Source of the DNA: Deltaproteobacteria bacterium
GTDB lineage: Bacteria; Desulfobacterota; DSM-4660; Desulfatiglandales; HGW-15
Length of the DNA: 6,556 bases
Direction of reading: 5' to 3'
NCBI GenBank assembly: GCA_019308525.1
Contig: JAFDIC010000231.1
Coordinates: forward strand, 1 to 6,556
Position numbers and translations under genes: made by a program. This document shows positions 4,580 to 6,556 of the stretch, one piece after another. The notes beneath the pieces were generated by a model. That model saw only the letters and a program-made list of their open reading frames with translations, was not told where the DNA came from and did not search any database. Each line of letters begins with the position of its first letter. Position 1 is the stretch's first letter.

Positions 4580-4753
4580 ACGAGAAGTCAGGAGTCAGAG
4601 GAATCTTGATGTCGCTTCCCTGCAAGAAGTCTGTAATGTAGACTCAGCATTGGAGAACCTTATTCAGGCTTCCGGCTCCTGGATTCTTCGCCAGCATATC
4701 ACGGCAGAACCACCATCTCCGACTGCCGCGGAGCGGAGAAGGACCAATTTTTT

Positions 4754-4759
4754 GGGAGG
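4754..4759 (+). promoter_or_regulatory. Shine-Dalgarno site of the AOR gene
   Basis: GGGAGG lies ten bases before ATG 4770, a slightly long but acceptable spacing. It fixes the AOR start, which also matches the family N-terminus. Confidence 0.7.
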
Positions 4760-4769
4760 CATTATTACT

Positions 4770-6556
4770 ATGAATGGGTATCGAGATCGAATCCTGCATG
4801 TTGACCTGAGTGCCCGTACCTTTCGGGAAGAATCCCTTGATGAAAAGCTTATCCGGGATTTTGTTGGGGGTGGAGGCTTCGGAATAAAGCTCCTGTATGA
4901 CGAGCTGAGCCCGAATGTTGATCCCCTGGGGGCAGACAACGTCCTCATATTTGTTGCCGGCCCGCTGGCCGGGACCAGCGCCCAGTCCTTCGGGCGGTGG
5001 AAAATCTTTTTTAAGTCTCCTCTTACCGGAGGCTTCTTTAAGTCGAGTGGGGGGGGCTTCTTTGCCTCAGAACTCAAGTTTACCGGGTTCGACGTGATCA
5101 TCGTACGGGGCAAGGCGGAAAACCCAGTTTACCTGTGGGTGCATAACGGCTCCTATGAACTGCGTGACGCCACATATCTTTGGGGCCTGGGTTGTGACGA
5201 CACCCACACCCTCATAAGAGAAGAACTGCATGATCCCAGGGTACGTATTGCGTGTATCGGCCCTGCCGGGGAGCGAGGGGTTAAGTTCGCCGGGGTCTTT
5301 TCAGACCGCCGGGCAGCCGGCAGGGGTGGCGGGGGAGCGGTCATGGGGGCAAAAAACCTCAAGGCCATTGCCGTTCGGGGCAAGGAAAAGGTCTCAATCG
5401 CAGATCCCGAATCCTTCAAGGAGGCAGTAAGGGAGCAGGTGAAACGGTACAGGAGTGATCCCAACTTTGAAAATTTCTCCCTTCGGGGAACCCAGAACGC
5501 GGAATTCACCAATGTCCTGGGCATGTTTCCCACCAGGAATTTCAGGGAAGGCGTCCTGCCGGGATATGAAAAAATCGACAGCTCCGCCTTTGACACGATC
5601 CGGGTACGAAATACCGCCTGCCATAACTGTATGCTCCACTGTGGCAGCCTCACAAAGATCAATCATGGAAGGTATGCGGGCTCCTGGAGCGAGGGGCCTG
5701 AGTACGAAACCATATGGGCCTTTACCGGCCCCGTGCTGTGCACGGATATCGGGTTGACCGTGGCGGCAGACAAAATGTGCGATGACCTGGGGCTGGATAC
5801 CATTTCCACGGGTGATGCCATAGGCTTTGCCTATGAACTCTATGAGAGGGGCATAATAACAAAGGAGGATGCAGGCGGACTTGAACTGGCCTACGGGAAC
5901 GATCAACCGGTCCTGCATATCATCAGGCAAATAGCTTACCGGCAGGGGATCGGAGATTTGCTTGCTCAAGGCACGAGGGAGGCGTCCCGAAGGCTCGGAA
6001 AAGGCAGCGAGAAATATGCCATGCATGTGAAAGGGCTGGAGATACCGGCCTACGATCCTCGAGGAGCCAAGGCCCACGGGCTCAGCATGATGACCGCCAG
6101 CCTCGGGGCGGACCATGGTTACGGGTATGCGGGCCAGGAGATATTCGGAGTGCCATACAGGGGTAAGTCCATAGACCGCTTCACCATTGAGGGAAAAGGG
6201 GAACTGACCAAATGGAACCAGGATAACAGGGCCATATGGAACCTTGGCATAATGTGCGCATTTGCATCCCGCTACTTTGACCATGAACTCTTCGGACGGA
6301 TCCTTTCCAGCGCTACCGGTCAGGAACAATTCCTTGATCCTGCCTTCCTCCTCCTCGTTGGCGAAAGAGTCGTGAACCTGGAGCGTATGTTCAATTACAG
6401 GGAGGGATTCGACCGAAAAGACGATGTCTACCCATCCCGTTTTACCGAGGAACCCCTACCCGACGGCCCGGCAACAGGTCAGGTCTTCGAGGCGGACCTG
6501 TTGCTTCGGGATTACTACAGGGTAAGAGGCTGGGATACCGAGACAGGCATACCCAC
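4770..6556 (+). CDS. Aldehyde:ferredoxin oxidoreductase family tungsten enzyme, 3' end cut by window
   Basis: Open from ATG 4770 to the edge, giving 595 residues of a family usually 600-700 long, so only the C-terminal tail is missing. It starts with the AOR fold (GYRDRILHVDLS, then VGGGGFG at 32-38). GPLAGT (64-69), GRWKIFFKSPLTGG (75-88) and the SGGGFFASELK segment (93-103) belong to the domain that wraps the bis-pterin cofactor. RAAGRGGGGAVMGAKNLKA (181-199) is a second cofactor motif. The [4Fe-4S] ligands Cys284, Cys287 and Cys291, and distant Cys495, have the AOR spacing (C-x2-C-x3-C, then about 200 residues). GLEIPAYDPRGAKAHGL (422-438) and His449 in GADHGY lie where the active site is in the P. 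furiosus enzyme. By family knowledge it oxidises aldehydes to acids, or the reverse, with ferredoxin in the cytosol. There is no signal peptide. It resembles AOR more than the BamB benzoyl-CoA reductase branch, but the substrate is undetermined. Confidence 0.93.
   Translation, partial: MNGYRDRILHVDLSARTFREESLDEKLIRDFVGGGGFGIKLLYDELSPNVDPLGADNVLIFVAGPLAGTSAQSFGRWKIFFKSPLTGGFFKSSGGGFFASELKFTGFDVIIVRGKAENPVYLWVHNGSYELRDATYLWGLGCDDTHTLIREELHDPRVRIACIGPAGERGVKFAGVFSDRRAAGRGGGGAVMGAKNLKAIAVRGKEKVSIADPESFKEAVREQVKRYRSDPNFENFSLRGTQNAEFTNVLGMFPTRNFREGVLPGYEKIDSSAFDTIRVRNTACHNCMLHCGSLTKINHGRYAGSWSEGPEYETIWAFTGPVLCTDIGLTVAADKMCDDLGLDTISTGDAIGFAYELYERGIITKEDAGGLELAYGNDQPVLHIIRQIAYRQGIGDLLAQGTREASRRLGKGSEKYAMHVKGLEIPAYDPRGAKAHGLSMMTASLGADHGYGYAGQEIFGVPYRGKSIDRFTIEGKGELTKWNQDNRAIWNLGIMCAFASRYFDHELFGRILSSATGQEQFLDPAFLLLVGERVVNLERMFNYREGFDRKDDVYPSRFTEEPLPDGPATGQVFEADLLLRDYYRVRGWDTETGIP

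Larger units (their letters stand above)
4222..4769. other. Divergent intergenic control region of the HNH and AOR genes
   Basis: This 548-bp region contains no convincing gene. Its left end carries the AT-rich palindrome upstream of the HNH gene. The centre carries a perfect inverted repeat (4389-4409) and a strong plus-strand promoter (4432-4459). The remaining roughly 300 bp, if transcribed, is the leader of the AOR gene. It contains hairpins at 4481-4500, 4523-4542 and 4554-4579, then a further TCTCCG/CGGAGA pair (4716-4721 and 4734-4739) shortly before the ribosome-binding site. Open frames on the minus strand here have no ribosome-binding site and no recognisable features. Confidence 0.6.

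Noticed and set aside
4295..4625. Two minus-strand open frames (94 and 77 residues) in the HNH-AOR intergenic region
   Set aside because: They overlap each other in different frames, run antisense through the AOR promoter and hairpins, lack ribosome-binding sites, and resemble no family.
377..4769. CRISPR array, tRNA, rRNA, insertion sequence or phage attachment site in the non-coding gaps
   Set aside because: I found no regularly spaced repeats, cloverleaf-like segments, transposase fragments or terminal inverted repeats with target duplications.
5394..6329. 311-residue minus-strand open frame opposite the AOR gene
   Set aside because: The plus strand encodes an unmistakable AOR-family protein through the whole stretch; the long antisense frame is a by-product of its codon usage.

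Overview
The window looks like chromosomal DNA of a strictly anaerobic bacterium, most likely a sulfate-reducing or syntrophic member of the Desulfobacterota (former Deltaproteobacteria). The evidence is a tetraheme cytochrome c3-type protein, an aldehyde:ferredoxin oxidoreductase (AOR) family tungsten enzyme, an archaeal-type fructose-1,6-bisphosphate aldolase/phosphatase, a TraR/DksA zinc-finger protein, sigma70-like promoters and strong Shine-Dalgarno sites. The assignment rests on gene content read by eye, not on a search.

Layout. 1-376 (minus): the N-terminal third of a type V FBP aldolase/phosphatase, running off the left edge. 377-759: a divergent control region with a near-consensus promoter and a 7-bp inverted repeat at the start site of the phosphatase gene. 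760-1245 (plus): a secreted tetraheme cytochrome c3, followed by a long imperfect terminator hairpin (1297-1356). 1440-2789 (plus): an FAD-dependent dehydrogenase of the uncharacterised COG2509 type. 2847-3443 (minus): a DksA/TraR-like regulator with an unusual acidic tail, with a promoter at 3544-3571. 3697-4221 (minus): a stand-alone HNH endonuclease-family protein. 4222-4769: a 548-bp non-coding control region. 4770-6556 (plus): an AOR-family oxidoreductase open through the right edge (595 codons seen, no stop).

How the genes fit together. Nearly every gene appears to be its own transcription unit, so this is not one operon. The theme is anaerobic carbon and electron flow. The AOR couples aldehydes and carboxylic acids to ferredoxin, the cytochrome c3 moves low-potential electrons in the periplasm, and the FBP aldolase/phosphatase commits triose phosphates to gluconeogenesis. 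The DksA-like protein is a likely regulator of RNA polymerase. A functional link between these genes is inference only.

No clearly new multi-gene system (defence island, CRISPR, mobile element) is visible. The most interesting unexplained signals are non-coding. They are the roughly 300-nt hairpin-rich leader of the AOR gene, a perfect 9-bp inverted repeat just upstream of its promoter, an operator-like repeat over the phosphatase start site, and short dispersed repeats shared by the two large intergenic regions.
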